A DNA stretch of 64,000 nt. Origin: Prionace glauca. Its lineage: Eukaryota; Chordata; Chondrichthyes; Carcharhiniformes; Carcharhinidae. Both the position numbers and the translations under genes were made by a program. The number at the start of each line of letters is the position of its first letter. The first letter of the stretch is position 1. The DNA lies in assembly GCA_037974335.1 (NCBI GenBank), contig CM075760.1, positions 30,960,902-31,024,901 on the forward strand, read 5' to 3'. The notes under the pieces were generated by a model. The model did not search any database. It was not told the origin of the DNA and saw nothing but the letters and a program-made list of their open reading frames with translations. This document shows positions 9,085 to 19,459 of this stretch, piece by piece.

Positions 9085-10905
9085 CACAGATTCAGTGAGT
9101 GTGAGTGAGAGAATGTGAGTGTGTGAGGGTGAGTGATTAGATGAGTCAGAGTGGATGAGTGATGTGTGAAGGAAGGTGGGCAAGTGAGGGTGAGTGAGTG
9201 AAGTTCTTTGAGTGAGGGTGAGTGATTGAGGGTGAGGAAGTGTGGGTGAGGGTGAGAGAGCGTGAGTAATTGAGGGTGTGTGTGAGAGGGTAGGTGAGTG
9301 AAGGTGGCTGAATGTGAGTGAAGGTGGCTGGATGAGTGTAGGTAAGCAAGATTGAAATAATAAGGGAGAGTGAGTGAGGATGTGTGAAGGTTCGTGGAGA
9401 TGGGTGAGTGGAAGTGAGTGAGATTGAGTGAATGAGGGTGTGAATGTAACTGTGTATGTAAGGGTTGAGATTAATAAGTCAGGGTGTGTTATTGAGGGTG
9501 GTGTGTGAGGGAGAATGAATGTGGATGGGTGGGAGAGTGAGGGTAATTGAGTGAAGGTGTTTGATGAGGATGAGTGATTGAGGATTTGTGAGTTAGGTTG
9601 CGTGATGTTGAGTGATGATGAGTATGTGAGCTTGTGTGAGTGAAGGTAGGTGTGTGAGTTTGAGTCAGTTTGAATGGGTGAGGTGGCATAAGTGAGAGAG
9701 AGACAGAGAGAGGGTCATTGAGTTGAGTCTGTGGGGGTGAGTGAGTGAGTGTGAGAGAATGGGGTGAATGAGTGAGGGTGAGTGAGACTGAGTGAGACTG
9801 GGTGAGTGAGAACGGATTAGTTGGATGAGTGAATGAAGGTGAGTATGAATGTTGGTGACTGGCTGAGGGTCTAAGTCAGTGAGTGAGGTTTAGTGAGTGA
9901 GGCTGAGTGAGTGATGGTGTATGACTGTGGGTGGCTGAGTGGCAGTGAGTTAATGAGGGCGCGTGAGGGTGAGTGCGTGAGAGTGAGTGAGTGAATGTGG
10001 GTGCGTGACTGAGGGTGTGAGAGTGAGTGAATGTGAGTGAGTCAGTGAGGGTGTGAGAATGAGTGAGTCAGGGTGAGTGATTGAGGTTGAACGAGTGAAG
10101 TTGAATGAGTGTTTGTGGGTGAGTGAGGATGGACGAGAGTGAGTGAGCAAATATGAGTGAGTGAGTGAGGGTGTGAGGATGAGTGAATCAGGGCGTGTGT
10201 TTGCGTGAACGAATGAGCTTGAATGAGGGTGTGTGAGTGCTTGTGGGCGAGTGAGTGAGAATGGATGAGAGTGAGTGAGTGAGTATGAGTGAGTGATTGT
10301 GAGTGAGTGAGTGAGTGTGAGTGACTCAGGGTGAATCAGGATCCGTGAGTTTCTGAGGTTGAGTGCGTGAGGGCGAGTGCGTGAGGGTGGGTGAGGGGGG
10401 ATGAGTGAGTGGGGATGAGTGAGTGGGGATGAGTGAGTGGGGATGAGTGAGTGGAGGTGAGTGAGTGGGGGTGAGTGAGAGGGGGTGAGTGAGAGGGGGT
10501 GAGTGAGAGGGTGTGAGGGTGTGAGGGAGTGTGTGTGAGGGAGTGAGTGTCAGGGAGTGAGTGTCAGGGTGGATGAGTGAGCAAGGGTGAGTGAGTGAGC
10601 ATGAGTGAGTAAGCGTGAATGAGGGTGAGTGAGTGAGGGTGAGTGATTGGGGATGAGTGATTGTGGTTGAGTGTGTGAGGGTGAGTGAGTGAGGGTGAGT
10701 GAGAGAGAGTGTGTCAGTGAGGGATGGTGGGTAAGTGAGGGTGAGTGAGTGAAGTTATTTGAGTGAGGATGAGAGATTGAGGGTGAGTGAGAGAGAGTGT
10801 GTCAGTGAGGAAAGGTGGGTAAGTGAGGGTGAGTGAGTGACGTTATTTGAGTGAGGATGAGAGATTGAGGGTGAGTGAGTGAGTGAGGGTGAGAGAGTCA
10901 GTGAG
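9085..10905. repeat. GTGAGTGAGG-type minisatellite block
   Basis: About 1.8 kb of GTGAGTGAG and GGTGAGTGA units with GGGGATGAGTGAGT runs at 10,386-10,470. Some parts form longer direct repeats: the stretch around 10,700-10,780 recurs at 10,785-10,870. It sits next to the pyrimidine-rich block in the J-C intron. Confidence 0.93.
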
Positions 10906-11199
10906 CCACCTCCTCCTCTTCCTCTCCATCGATCTTTCCCCGATTCTCCCCATTGATCAGCTTTCAGTAACAGGGCTGTGTAAAGTCAGGAATCAGTGTA
11001 GATCACCGGGCAGCTGCTTTAATGTCGGGGCCTTTCTTTCAGAAACACGGATCAGTGAACAAATAGATAGACTGAGGGAGCTGGAAGGGAAGCTTCCAGC
11101 AAAACTAGGGTCACACAGGAATCAAACACCAAGTTTACACCAGTATTGGGGAGCCAGGCGGACTTAGTCTCAGCCAGATCCCTTCTTATTGATTGTGTC

Positions 11200-11425
11200 T
11201 TTGTGTCCGGTGTAACACATGGAAATCCCTACTTCTGACCTCATGTTGGATGGAATGTGTCATTGATGAAGCAATAGAAGATTGTTGGTCCCAGAACAGT
11301 CCCCTGCCGAACTCCTGCAGTGATTTCTCAACTTAGATGTTTGACCTCCAACAACCATCACCATCTTGCTTTGTGCTAAATATAACTCCAAACAGAGAAC
11401 AATTTCCAGCTGAAACTTATTCACA
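11200..11425 (-). repeat. diverged interspersed repeat
   Basis: Contains the phrase GAACTCCTGCAGTGAT and TGACCTCCAACAACCA. I recall this phrase from repetitive elements in shark sequences. It has no open frame. Between 10,905 and 11,200 I see nothing else. Confidence 0.45.
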
Positions 11426-11504
11426 TGAGTTTTACTCGGGCTTCTCGATCCCACCCTCATTCAAATGTTAGTCAGGGAGAGGGAGGGGGAGGGGGCGGGG
11501 GAGG

Positions 11505-11800
11505 GGGTGGCCGAGGCGGCACAGCGATTAACGCTGCTGCCTCACAGTTCAATTCCCGATATGAGTCATTGTGTATGGAGTTAGTAAATTCACCCCGTGT
11601 CTGCTTGGGTTTCCTTCGGATGCTCCTGTTTCCTCCCACAGTCCAAAGACGTTTGGGTTCAGGGGAGTGGCCGTGCGAATAGGTTCAGGAGGTCTAGTTA
11701 GAGTAAACACATGTGGTTATGGGGATAGGGCTTTGGTGGGATTCCTGTTGATCCAGACTTGATGGGCTGAATGGCCTCCTTCTGTACTGTAGGATCTCGT
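11505..11800 (+). mobile_element. tRNA-headed SINE (family 1)
   Basis: Starts with GGCGGCACAGCGATTAACGC and carries the body GGGTTTCCTTCGGATGCTCC, TTTCCTCCCACAGTCCAAAG and GATGGGCTGAATGGCCTCC. The 3' end is CTGTAGGATCTCGTGATTCT. This is the common shark SINE plan; the tRNA-like head has a decayed B box. Confidence 0.85.
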
Positions 11801-11839
11801 GATTCTATTCTATGATGTAAATGACAGTCTCTCTGACGT

Positions 11840-12720
11840 ATGTGAGGTGGAAAGTGTGTGAGAGGGTGTTTGGGTGTGTGTTTGATAGAGAGAGGGGTGA
11901 ATGTGTGTGTGAAGGTGCCTGTGTGTGATAGACTGTGTTTGCACATGTGTGAGACAGTGGGCTGCGTTTGCAAGAGGGGACAGTGTGCCTATTGGAAAGC
12001 AAAATATACTGTTCATGAGTGTGTGGAAGTGTGCACGGGATTGTGCGTGAGTGAGAAAGATGTGTGCAATGTGCGTGGGTGATAGAAGCAAAGTGTGGGT
12101 TTGTGTGTGTGTGTGTGTGACAGAGAACGTTTGCGTGAGACTGTGCTTGTGAGAGAGGCTGTGTTTGTGTGTAAGTTAGAGTGTTTGCATAGGTCTATGT
12201 TTGTGAGAGAGTGTGAGCGAGCTAGTGTGTGACAGCAAGAATGTACAGGTGTTAGATAGTCTGTGCAACAGAGATAGAAATATGTGTGTGTGTGACAGAG
12301 AGAGAGAGAGAAAGAGAGAGGCGTGTGCAAGAGGAATTGTGAGAGAGTGTGTGAATACATGAGAGACAACTTGAGCGTGTGTGACAGAGTGTGGGAGAGT
12401 GAGTGCGTGTGTGAGAGCCTGAGACTATGCTTATGTGTGTGTGTGTGTCTGCGTGTAAGAGAGAATGTGTGTGGAGATGTGTGCGTGTGAGTGTTTTTGT
12501 ATATGAGAGATGAGAGACTGATTGAGAGAGCGAGAGTGTGTCTGGATTTGTATTTGAGACAGAGTATGTAGACCGTGAGAGAAAGAGAATGTGTGTGAGA
12601 TATTGTATGAGAGAGAAAGTAAGTGTGCGTGTGTATGTGTGAGAGAATATGAGAGTCTCTCTGTGTGTATTTATGTGTGTGAGAGTGTGTGATGTGTGTA
12701 AGTCTCTATCTGGCTGATTC
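11840..12720. repeat. degenerate GTGTGAGAGA repeat block
   Basis: Low-complexity DNA rich in GTGTGTGAGAGAG. A purine run lies at 12,295-12,320. The open frames here reflect only the repeat. Confidence 0.85.
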
Positions 12721-12879
12721 AGTCTGAAAAAGCACCCTCACTCCACACATACTCACCCACTCGCACAGTAAGTGGGAGTGACAAGCGAGCACAACACGGA
12801 CTGTGGGGCAAGTGTTGGAAAAACATTTAAATATTTCACAAGTCAGTCACAATTGAATAATTTCCTCTTTCCTCAATGA

Positions 12880-13275
12880 GAGAAACTTGTAAATCCTCAC
12901 GCAATCTGACACAATCCAGGGCAAAGCCACCCACAAGATTACCCGGCCCCTCATTCACCCTATTCACTCTCTCCATCACTAACAAGCAGTGTCAGCACTG
13001 TGTGTATTATATACAACATGCACTGCAGCAACTCACCAAGGCTCCATAGAATACACTGTCCAAACCCGCTGCCTTTACATCCTAACAGGACAAGGGCAGC
13101 AGCCACATCTGAAACACAATAACCTGTAAGCTCCCCTCCAAAACACACACCATCCTGACCTGAAACAATATCTCAATTCATTCATAATCGCTGGGTCAAA
13201 ATCCTGGAACTTCCTGCCTAACAGCAGGGCGGATGCCTGCAGCATATGGACTGCAGTTGTTCAAGGATGCTTCAT
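12880..13275 (+). repeat. interspersed repeat, family 3 (decayed)
   Basis: Includes GGAACTTCCTGCCTAACAGC and GGACTGCAGTTGTTCAAGGA. The same phrases occur in decayed form at 23,270-23,460 and 31,800-32,345, so this is a repeat family. It has no coding potential. Confidence 0.6.
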
Positions 13276-13777
13276 ATCAACACTTTATGAAGGAACAATT
13301 AGATTAAAAATTCTGGCCGCGCAAATGTCTCTAAAATGCCTTTAGAAGATTAAAAATAATATGCAAGTGAATTTGACCCTTCAACTGTCAAACTGAACAA
13401 TTCAGGGGCTGCTGTAGTACGGAGCAGAATATAGTAAATCTCACTTTGTATTTGTTCATTGAACATTCCCAAGGCCGGTACATCACTGCTTAAAAATTAC
13501 CCAATTCTCCCTCTAAAGTCCGATGTTTCTGCTTCTCTGATAGACACAATATGCTTCAGGGACTTAATTTCTGAGACACCGAGTCAAACAGTCACATTTC
13601 CCACAGATACAAGTGCATTGAAGAAATAAATCAAATTTCACTTCCTGCAGGACAGGAGAAGGAATCAAAAGATTTATAACCAGTCAGGGAGATTCCTGGT
13701 CCCAACACAGTGACCACACGCCCAGAAAGAGAACAGACACAAACAGTTCAACAGTCGAGTTCCCAGCAGAAAGATCT

Positions 13778-15370
13778 GTTCAATCTGTCAATTTCAAACT
13801 GTTGGATTCTCATTGATCAATAGTTAAGTTACAACAGAAAATCAATAACCTATTTTAAATTAAGCGGGTATTCATTTCAGAACTCCTCTCGACTTTTAAT
13901 TATTTCTCTCTGCCTGCATCACTTCGCGAAAATTGTGTAAAAATGTAATTTCGCTGAAAATGAGCAAAAATAACAGATTCAGGACAGTTCAATGTCCCTA
14001 TCAGAGATACAGTGACACAGTAATAGTTCAATGTCCCTAACAGAGATACAGTGACACACTAAGAATTAAACAAACCGGGAAATATTTACATTGAAAATCG
14101 TTACCTGATTGGATCTAATTTCTTAATTAAATGTAATCAACAAAATTATCAAGGCAAAACAATTTATCGAGCCGAGCACAGCTGAGTAAAGAAATGTTTT
14201 GTTTTTGAATTCATTTTGATACAATTAAATATTCTCTAAGACTGATGATATTTTGCACGCTAGTGCAATATTCAAGGTCTTTTGTTTTAAATTAATCAGC
14301 GTTAATATTACATTTTAAGTTATTGTTAATTGTCAGTTAGTTCTCCTGTCAGCTGATATGTTCTCTGTAATAAAATGAGTTTTCAATCATTCAAAACGTG
14401 CTTCTGTCCCCAACATTGTTAAATAATTAGGTTACAATTAAATCTCAATGTTAAACTATAATTTCAAATTACTGAATGGAAACATTCAAACATCTGTCAT
14501 TCATTTACTTAAATCTAATCACATTGTAATATTTTACTTTTTCACTTTTACTACAAATATCTTATTACAACGAACAAACGAGTTAAAAATGCAGATTTCT
14601 GAGTTTGTCCAGACTGTAACGGCCTGGCCGTTTGAAATCAATAATACTGCTTCCTAGATTTAATAATTTAGGCCACCCATATAACAACTTCATTAGTGAA
14701 CACATTGTTTAATTAAAGAAGATCTGAATTAAACAGTGCAAACATAAAGACGATAATTGATTCAAATGCTCTGTAACGCTAAAAACACGATGCAGAATAT
14801 AAGTCTCAACCTTTTCTTCATTATAATATTTAATAAGAATTAAACATAAGCTTCAGTTAGTATGAATTCTTCCATTCTGTCATTTATTCTGTGTTTAACA
14901 TTAATGGGAGACATGATGTTATTAAGTGCTGAGCTAATATTATTTTTATAGTATTTATAATATCATATTATTTTTCTATAAAGTATTCTTTTTGAATTTC
15001 AAGCATTTAATTGTCAGTCGGTAGCCAGTTTCTGTTGACACTTTACTACAATTCAAACACAATCATTTGAACAATTTTACTTGAGTGTCAGCGAATTCCA
15101 TCTGTCAGAAAACTGTGTTCAGTCTGTCAAATTTTTATAAACTGTTTGATTCTAATTGATCAAAGGTCAAATTACAACAGTGAAAAAAATCAATAAAAAT
15201 TTTAAATTAACCTGATGTTCATTTTAAAACTCCCTTTGCCTTTTAACTATTTCTCCCTGACTGTCTCAAATCACAAAAACTGGGCAATTATTTTTCTGAA
15301 AATGAGGACTTCGAATATAACAGATTCAGGGCAGTGTAATATCCCTAACAGAGGTACAGTGAATTGTAAT
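13778..15370. repeat. diverged direct duplication in the J-C intron
   Basis: The segments 13,778-14,055 and 15,110-15,365 align along their length. Shared phrases include TTCAATCTGTCAA/TTCAGTCTGTCAA, ATTGATCAA and CTGAAAATGAG, and both copies end in CAGATTCAGG plus TCCCTAACAGAG. The first copy's last 40 bp are themselves tandemly doubled (13,990-14,055). AT-rich DNA with no gene lies between them. Confidence 0.75.
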
Positions 15371-16199
15371 TCATGTTTTATTTTAATATGTAACCATTAG
15401 TTAACATGAATAAAATGTCCTAACATATATTTATTTTATTTTCCGAAACTTTTCTGCTTTTTCCCTACAAGAATATTCAAAGGCAATTTTATTTTCATTT
15501 AGCCAGAACTGCTCAGTTTCACTGAGCGTAAACAATGTAAAAACAATTGAGGAACACTAAACAATTTCACAAATTTTGAGATGCGATAAGTAATTAATTA
15601 TCTCGTTATCTAATTTTAAAAAATACTCAGAACGGATAATCTGGTTCCAATTGCATAGAAAAAAAATTAATAATCGGATACAAAAATTTCCAAAAAGGAA
15701 ATTATTCTGCAAAACTCGTATTCCAGTAAATGCGAACTTAATCTGGGATATACCGATTAATGCAAAGTATCTTGTTCAATTGAGCACGGCTGTGAAAACA
15801 GCAGGTTATCATTGAAATAGCTTCTGGAATTGTCACAAAATATTTCCAGTCTGGAAAATGTTCTGGTCATGTTAATTGTGTGAAATACACAACAGAACTA
15901 TTAAAGGGGATTATTGCTAAATTATTAATATAAAATAATCTGTGGTGAATATGGAGTTAAATTACCGATTAATAATTCTTTGATTTACATTAATTTTACT
16001 ATTAAACTTGTTCATGGGAAGTTTGTGATTGCAGCAAAGACTAAGTGTCCGAATGAGTGTTGTAAGTCATGCCTCACTTGAATTTGTAAGCGTTATTTAA
16101 CATTTATAAAAATGCTGTGATATCTTTTCGGTGTTCTTTCCCCCCAACCTACTTGTTTTCTCCCTTCATAGATTTTCAAACTCAAAGATTGTTTCTGTT

Positions 16200-17440
16200 C
16201 AACCAGAAAACATCTAAACTCTCAACGGCACCGTTATACACTATTTAAACAACACAGAAATACTGCCACAAAGCCAAACCATAGCACAAATTTTAAACAT
16301 TCACAGTGACTGCACCACAGAATCTCCTCAGCAGAAACACAACAAAACACATCAATGAGGGAATGAATCCGCTTCACAGAAAAACAGATCAATTATCCAT
16401 TCAACAGAATCAAATGTAACATTGCAAAATAAATCTCAATATCGAATCTAGCAAACCAGCTCTTAACCAATTATTAAACTAAACAGAAATCTAGAATAAT
16501 AGCAATAGCATTGCGAGGAGGTGGAATTTGTCCAACAAATTCGCGTTGAAACTTTATCACATCTTATTCATATTGGGTCATATTTCAAACATATTTAAAC
16601 ATTTGGATGGTAAAAGTTCCAGCCATCAAATGCCACCGAGATTAAACATTGCAGATACCCCAAAATCTGAATGCAGTGACAAACTATGTTCTGAACGAGC
16701 GGCTTAAGCCGTTATGACTAAAGATTTTAAACATACAAACACAATAAAGCCTGCTTTATTTCTCCCTGAAGTCATGCATCAAGCAGTTGTGAACCGCAGA
16801 ATGTTCATATTCAATCACAAAACGTGTAACAGCTCAGTGTCACTGGGCTCAAACAATGCAGAAATACCAAATTAATTCACAAATTTTACGTATTTAAAGT
16901 CACCCAGATACATAATCTCCTCACCAGAAAAAAACGCATCACTGAGAGACTGAACCCCGCTTCATGCAGAAGCAGCTCAATTCTACAAACACTCTCAACA
17001 GAATCAAATATAATATTTACAGAAATGTTGAATATAAATTCCAGCCAATTCGCCCATCACCAAACTAATTAATGTTTAGAATAAGCAGAAATTATTGCAC
17101 AGCAGCACCAGCATTGTGAGTGAGTGGAACATTTTCACTGGATAAATATAGAAATTTTAGATTTTTTACTATTTTTGGTTTCAATGTCAAACACTTGTGC
17201 AGTAGATGGTTCAACCCGCAGCCACTAGATGTCACCGAGATTAAACGCTGCAGAAACGCTGAATTGTTTAACAGACATTCGGATTTTAAAGTAACCCAAC
17301 CACACGGTAACCTCAACAGATAAACACAAAATCCCAACAATTTGGTATTGAATCCCTCAGCAGTACCTATTGTCCAGAAAGAGCGGAATTCTAAAACCCC
17401 TTTGCAGCAGAATCACAGGAAACATTGTAACAATTCTCAA
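16200..17440. repeat. ~595-bp diverged tandem repeats next to JH
   Basis: CACCGAGATTAAAC followed by a GCAGA motif occurs at about 16,634 and 17,234. AATCTCCTCA-CAGAAA recurs at about 16,320 and 16,912. GTAACCTCAACAGATAAAC at about 17,306 looks like a shortened third unit. The copies are well diverged, so the array is old. Confidence 0.65.
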
Positions 17441-17552
17441 CCGAGAATCCACCAAACTCCCATTTATGTTACCACATGGATTATTAGTACAGATAAAAAC
17501 ATAAAACAAAGACACATGTAAACCAGTTACTCAATAAGTGGATGGTTCTTAC

Positions 17553-17600
17553 CTGTCGTCACCGTCACCATGGTCCCTTGTCCCCAGTAGTCGAAGTAGT
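17553..17600 (-). CDS. IgH JH segment
   Basis: This joining segment encodes the end of CDR3 and framework 4. On the minus strand it reads YFDYWGQGTMVTVTT, with the WGxG motif diagnostic of JH. It begins right after the heptamer at 17,601 and ends at a GGTAAGAA donor, leaving one base that joins CH1 in phase. It is unrearranged: no D or V sequence is joined to it. The cluster shows only one JH, as in other shark IgM clusters. Confidence 0.97.
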
Positions 17601-17639
17601 CACAGTGTCACATTCCGTAGGCTGTGTCATACAATAACC
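17601..17639 (-). promoter_or_regulatory. JH recombination signal (23-RSS)
   Basis: On the plus strand: heptamer CACAGTG (17,601-17,607), 23-bp spacer, nonamer ACAATAACC (17,631-17,639). The heptamer is perfect and abuts the JH coding end. This is the RAG1/2 target; a 23-RSS pairs with the 12-RSS on the 3' side of D2. Confidence 0.95.
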
Positions 17640-17964
17640 GTCCCTGCACAAAATAGAGACAAAATCACCATTATTTTAAATATCCACAAACCCAAGGAAA
17701 AGCAAAATCAATTAATGTTCATTAGATTATAACTGTATTTCTCGATACCATTTGACATTCATAAATGACCCTAAAGTTTTATATTTCACAGAGTTACAGG
17801 TGAACATGTTGTTGAAAACACACATCGATAATTGAGTAATTATCAAGATTTTCCATGTTTATTCCTGCCATGTAGTCAGTGCTGGACATAAATAATACTG
17901 TACTGTGATTACAGTTGGGATTTAAAAGTGACACTGATCCAGTTTCAGTCAATCAGTGCTGAGG

Positions 17965-17992
17965 GGTTTTTGTATTGACAGTAACTGCTGTG
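17965..17992 (-). promoter_or_regulatory. D2 3' recombination signal (12-RSS)
   Basis: Read on the minus strand from the D2 end: heptamer CACAGCA, 12-bp spacer, nonamer ACAAAAACC. The nonamer is consensus. The last heptamer base departs from CACAGTG, which may reduce efficiency (inference). Confidence 0.9.
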
Positions 17993-18004
17993 CCATCCAG
18001 CTAT
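17993..18004 (-). other. IgH D2 segment
   Basis: A 12-bp diversity segment, ATAGCTGGATGG on the minus strand, between two 12-spacer RSSs. Its frames read IAGW, SWM and one with a stop. It contains an AGCT motif, a hotspot for somatic hypermutation. It is unrearranged. Confidence 0.9.
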
Positions 18005-18032
18005 CACAGTGAGACACAGCATGACAAATACT
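18005..18032 (-). promoter_or_regulatory. D2 5' recombination signal (12-RSS)
   Basis: Plus strand: heptamer CACAGTG (18,005-18,011), 12-bp spacer, nonamer ACAAATACT (18,024-18,032). It pairs under the 12/23 rule with the 22-bp-spacer RSS of D1 or directly with the 23-RSS of VH. Confidence 0.9.
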
Positions 18033-18341
18033 GAGGCGGACTGTTAACTGTAAAATACAGACAGTTAATTTCACTGCTATTTCAAAAGCCTGTTTCCAGC
18101 TCGTTAAGGGTGAGTCAGTGAGATATTTCAATTTTTACTGGTCATGATATTGATAAAGGGGGTTAGAAACTTTTACACTCTCTGTGCACATTCAGCGTGT
18201 AAATCAATAACAATAAAATTGAAGCATTTTACATCTTAAAAAGAAACAAAGCTGTTTCTCAGTATTATTTTGTTGAACCCTCATTTACTTTGGCATTCGG
18301 CAATGGCATTGGTCACAAATTTAAGCAATGTCCTTTTCTGA

Positions 18342-18379
18342 GGTTTTTGTATGAGAATGGCGCTTTTCTCAGCACTGTG
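18342..18379 (-). promoter_or_regulatory. D1 3' recombination signal (22-bp spacer)
   Basis: Minus strand: heptamer CACAGTG, 22-bp spacer, nonamer ACAAAAACC; both elements are consensus. The long spacer means D1 can join D2 (12) but not JH (23). Confidence 0.93.
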
Positions 18380-18396
18380 ATCCACTGCTATAGTAT
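18380..18396 (-). other. IgH D1 segment
   Basis: A 17-bp diversity segment, ATACTATAGCAGTGGAT on the minus strand. Frames read YYSSG, TIAVD and one with a stop. It is the VH-proximal of the two D segments and is unrearranged. Confidence 0.92.
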
Positions 18397-18424
18397 CACA
18401 GTGACACACACCCATACAAAAACT
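18397..18424 (-). promoter_or_regulatory. D1 5' recombination signal (12-RSS)
   Basis: Plus strand: heptamer CACAGTG (18,397-18,403), 12-bp spacer, nonamer ACAAAAACT (18,416-18,424). It pairs with the 23-RSS of VH. Confidence 0.93.
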
Positions 18425-18769
18425 GCACTCACTCTGTTCAGTCCTGCTGTTCAATATTCACTTCAAATGGACCATTAGTTTTGCTCTAATGTAAAATGTA
18501 GGCAACTGTTTATATAACACAATCTATCAGAAATATTAAAAAGAGTAACATATCGTGTGTGGTACTTGCCGACAGTACAATGAATAGAAAGTCAGTGAAA
18601 AGCTCACCAGTTATATCGGTGAGATTGGGAAGATTTACTGTTAAATGCTTTCTGCGTTACTTTTTTTTACACGATTATAGTTTGTTTCTGACCACCCTCG
18701 ATCATATTGCATTTAAAACAGATACTGACCTTCAGGTTAAGATGGAAATTGCGGAACCCCCTCCCGGGC

Positions 18770-18808
18770 TGTTCTTGTCCGGGGGCAGCCCTGGATCCTC
18801 TCGCTGTG
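18770..18808 (-). promoter_or_regulatory. VH recombination signal (23-RSS)
   Basis: Directly after the VH coding end (TGTGCCAGAGAC on the minus strand): heptamer CACAGCG, spacer of exactly 23 bases, nonamer ACAAGAACA. The heptamer has one change from CACAGTG; the nonamer matches ACAAAAACC at 7 of 9 positions. It shows the V gene is in germline form. Confidence 0.93.
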
Positions 18809-19113
18809 GTCTCTGGCACAGTAATAGATGGCCGTGTCTTCAATCTTCAGGGTCCTCATGTCCAAAGAGTAGATGTTGTTTGAATTGTCTTTGGACGCAG
18901 TAAATCGACCCTGAATTGACGGCGCGTAGTAGTTGCTGCCGGAGCTAGAGGAGCTAACCAGCCACTCCAGCCCCTGTCCGGGAACCTGCCGGATCCAACC
19001 CATGCCGTAGCTGCTAAAACTGAAACCGCTGCCTTTACAGGTCAGTTTCAGGGAACCTCCGGGACGCCCGGTCTCTGCCTCTGGCTGGGTCAACACAACA
19101 TCCGACTGGACAC
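18809..19113 (-). CDS. IgH VH exon (germline, intact)
   Basis: This variable segment forms most of the antigen-binding heavy-chain domain. It starts after CTATTTTTACAG and completes a Gly codon with the leader exon. The mature chain probably starts near [18 protein letters not shown]. Framework marks are all present: LKLTCKGSG (Cys of B strand), [16 protein letters not shown] (core Trp), [11 protein letters not shown], and [10 protein letters not shown] (second Cys). CDR1 is [11 protein letters not shown]2 is serine-rich ([10 protein letters not shown]), from AGC/TCC codons that include AGCT hotspots. The open frame is unbroken for 101 codons. Apparent extra residues after CAR come from reading through the RSS. 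Confidence 0.98.
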
Positions 19114-19245
19114 CTGTAAAAATAGATCAAAAACACCAGGGATTAATGTTAGTGAAATGATTGCTGAGTCTGGAACATTCCAGAGAGAGACTAACACTGA
19201 GACAGTAACAGTGAGAAACTTGAACAATAATAAAAAAATACTCAC
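19114..19245 (-). other. leader intron of VH
   Basis: 132-bp intron with GTGAGT donor and TTTTTACAG acceptor, the normal size for VH leader introns. Confidence 0.95.
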
Positions 19246-19291
19246 CAGATAAGAAAGTCAGCAACAAACTGAGAGAAATGGCCGACCTCAT
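19246..19291 (-). CDS. IgH leader (signal peptide) exon
   Basis: The minus-strand ATG at 19,291 opens MRSAISLSLLLTFLS, followed by a split Gly codon at a CTG|GTGAGT donor. Joined to the VH exon it reads G-V-Q-S before the mature start, a classic VH signal peptide with a hydrophobic core and small residues at the cleavage site. It sends the chain into the secretory pathway. It is 46 bases, so it does not stand out as an open frame. Confidence 0.95.
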
Positions 19292-19380
19292 CTTTCTGGT
19301 GATTTGGGGGAAATGGTTGTGTCAGGAACTCAGTGAACAAACCAGCTCCCGGACTGTTGGATTCCGGTCTCAGTGAGCGG

Positions 19381-19390
19381 TATTTAAATA
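19381..19390 (-). promoter_or_regulatory. VH promoter TATA element
   Basis: TATTTAAATA (same on both strands) lies 90 bp upstream of the leader ATG, within a self-complementary GGTATTTAAATACC. I see no ATTTGCAT/ATGCAAAT octamer in the ~300 bp upstream, so this promoter may not use the octamer. GC-rich DNA at 19,395-19,460 has the inverted phrase GGCGCCGCC / GGCGGCGCC. Confidence 0.7.
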
Positions 19391-19459
19391 CCCGGCAGAA
19401 GGGGGCGGCTTTCCAGGCGCCGCCTGTTGATTCCCTGCTGGAGGCGGCGCCTGGATCCA

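Larger units (their letters stand above)
7316..17552 (-). other. JH-CH1 intron
   Basis: A 10.2 kb intron between the JH donor (GTAAGAAC) and the CH1 acceptor. From the JH side it contains AT-rich DNA with diverged tandem duplications (13.3-17.5 kb), a GT-rich block (11.8-12.7 kb), a SINE (11.5-11.8 kb), a GTGAG-type repeat (9.09-10.9 kb) and a pyrimidine-rich repeat (8.34-9.05 kb). I see no gene in it. In jawed vertebrates this intron usually carries the intronic enhancer and, in tetrapods, the mu switch region. I cannot identify an enhancer core by eye. Confidence 0.9.

Noticed and set aside
8355-9183. A 231-codon plus-strand frame and a 219-codon minus-strand frame
   Set aside because: Both come from the pyrimidine/purine repeat; residues only cycle with the repeat and no domain is present.
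18737-18808. VH with a joined CDR3 (germline-joined gene), because the frame stays open after CAR
   Set aside because: The extra codons cover a heptamer, an exact 23-bp spacer and a nonamer, so the gene is unjoined.
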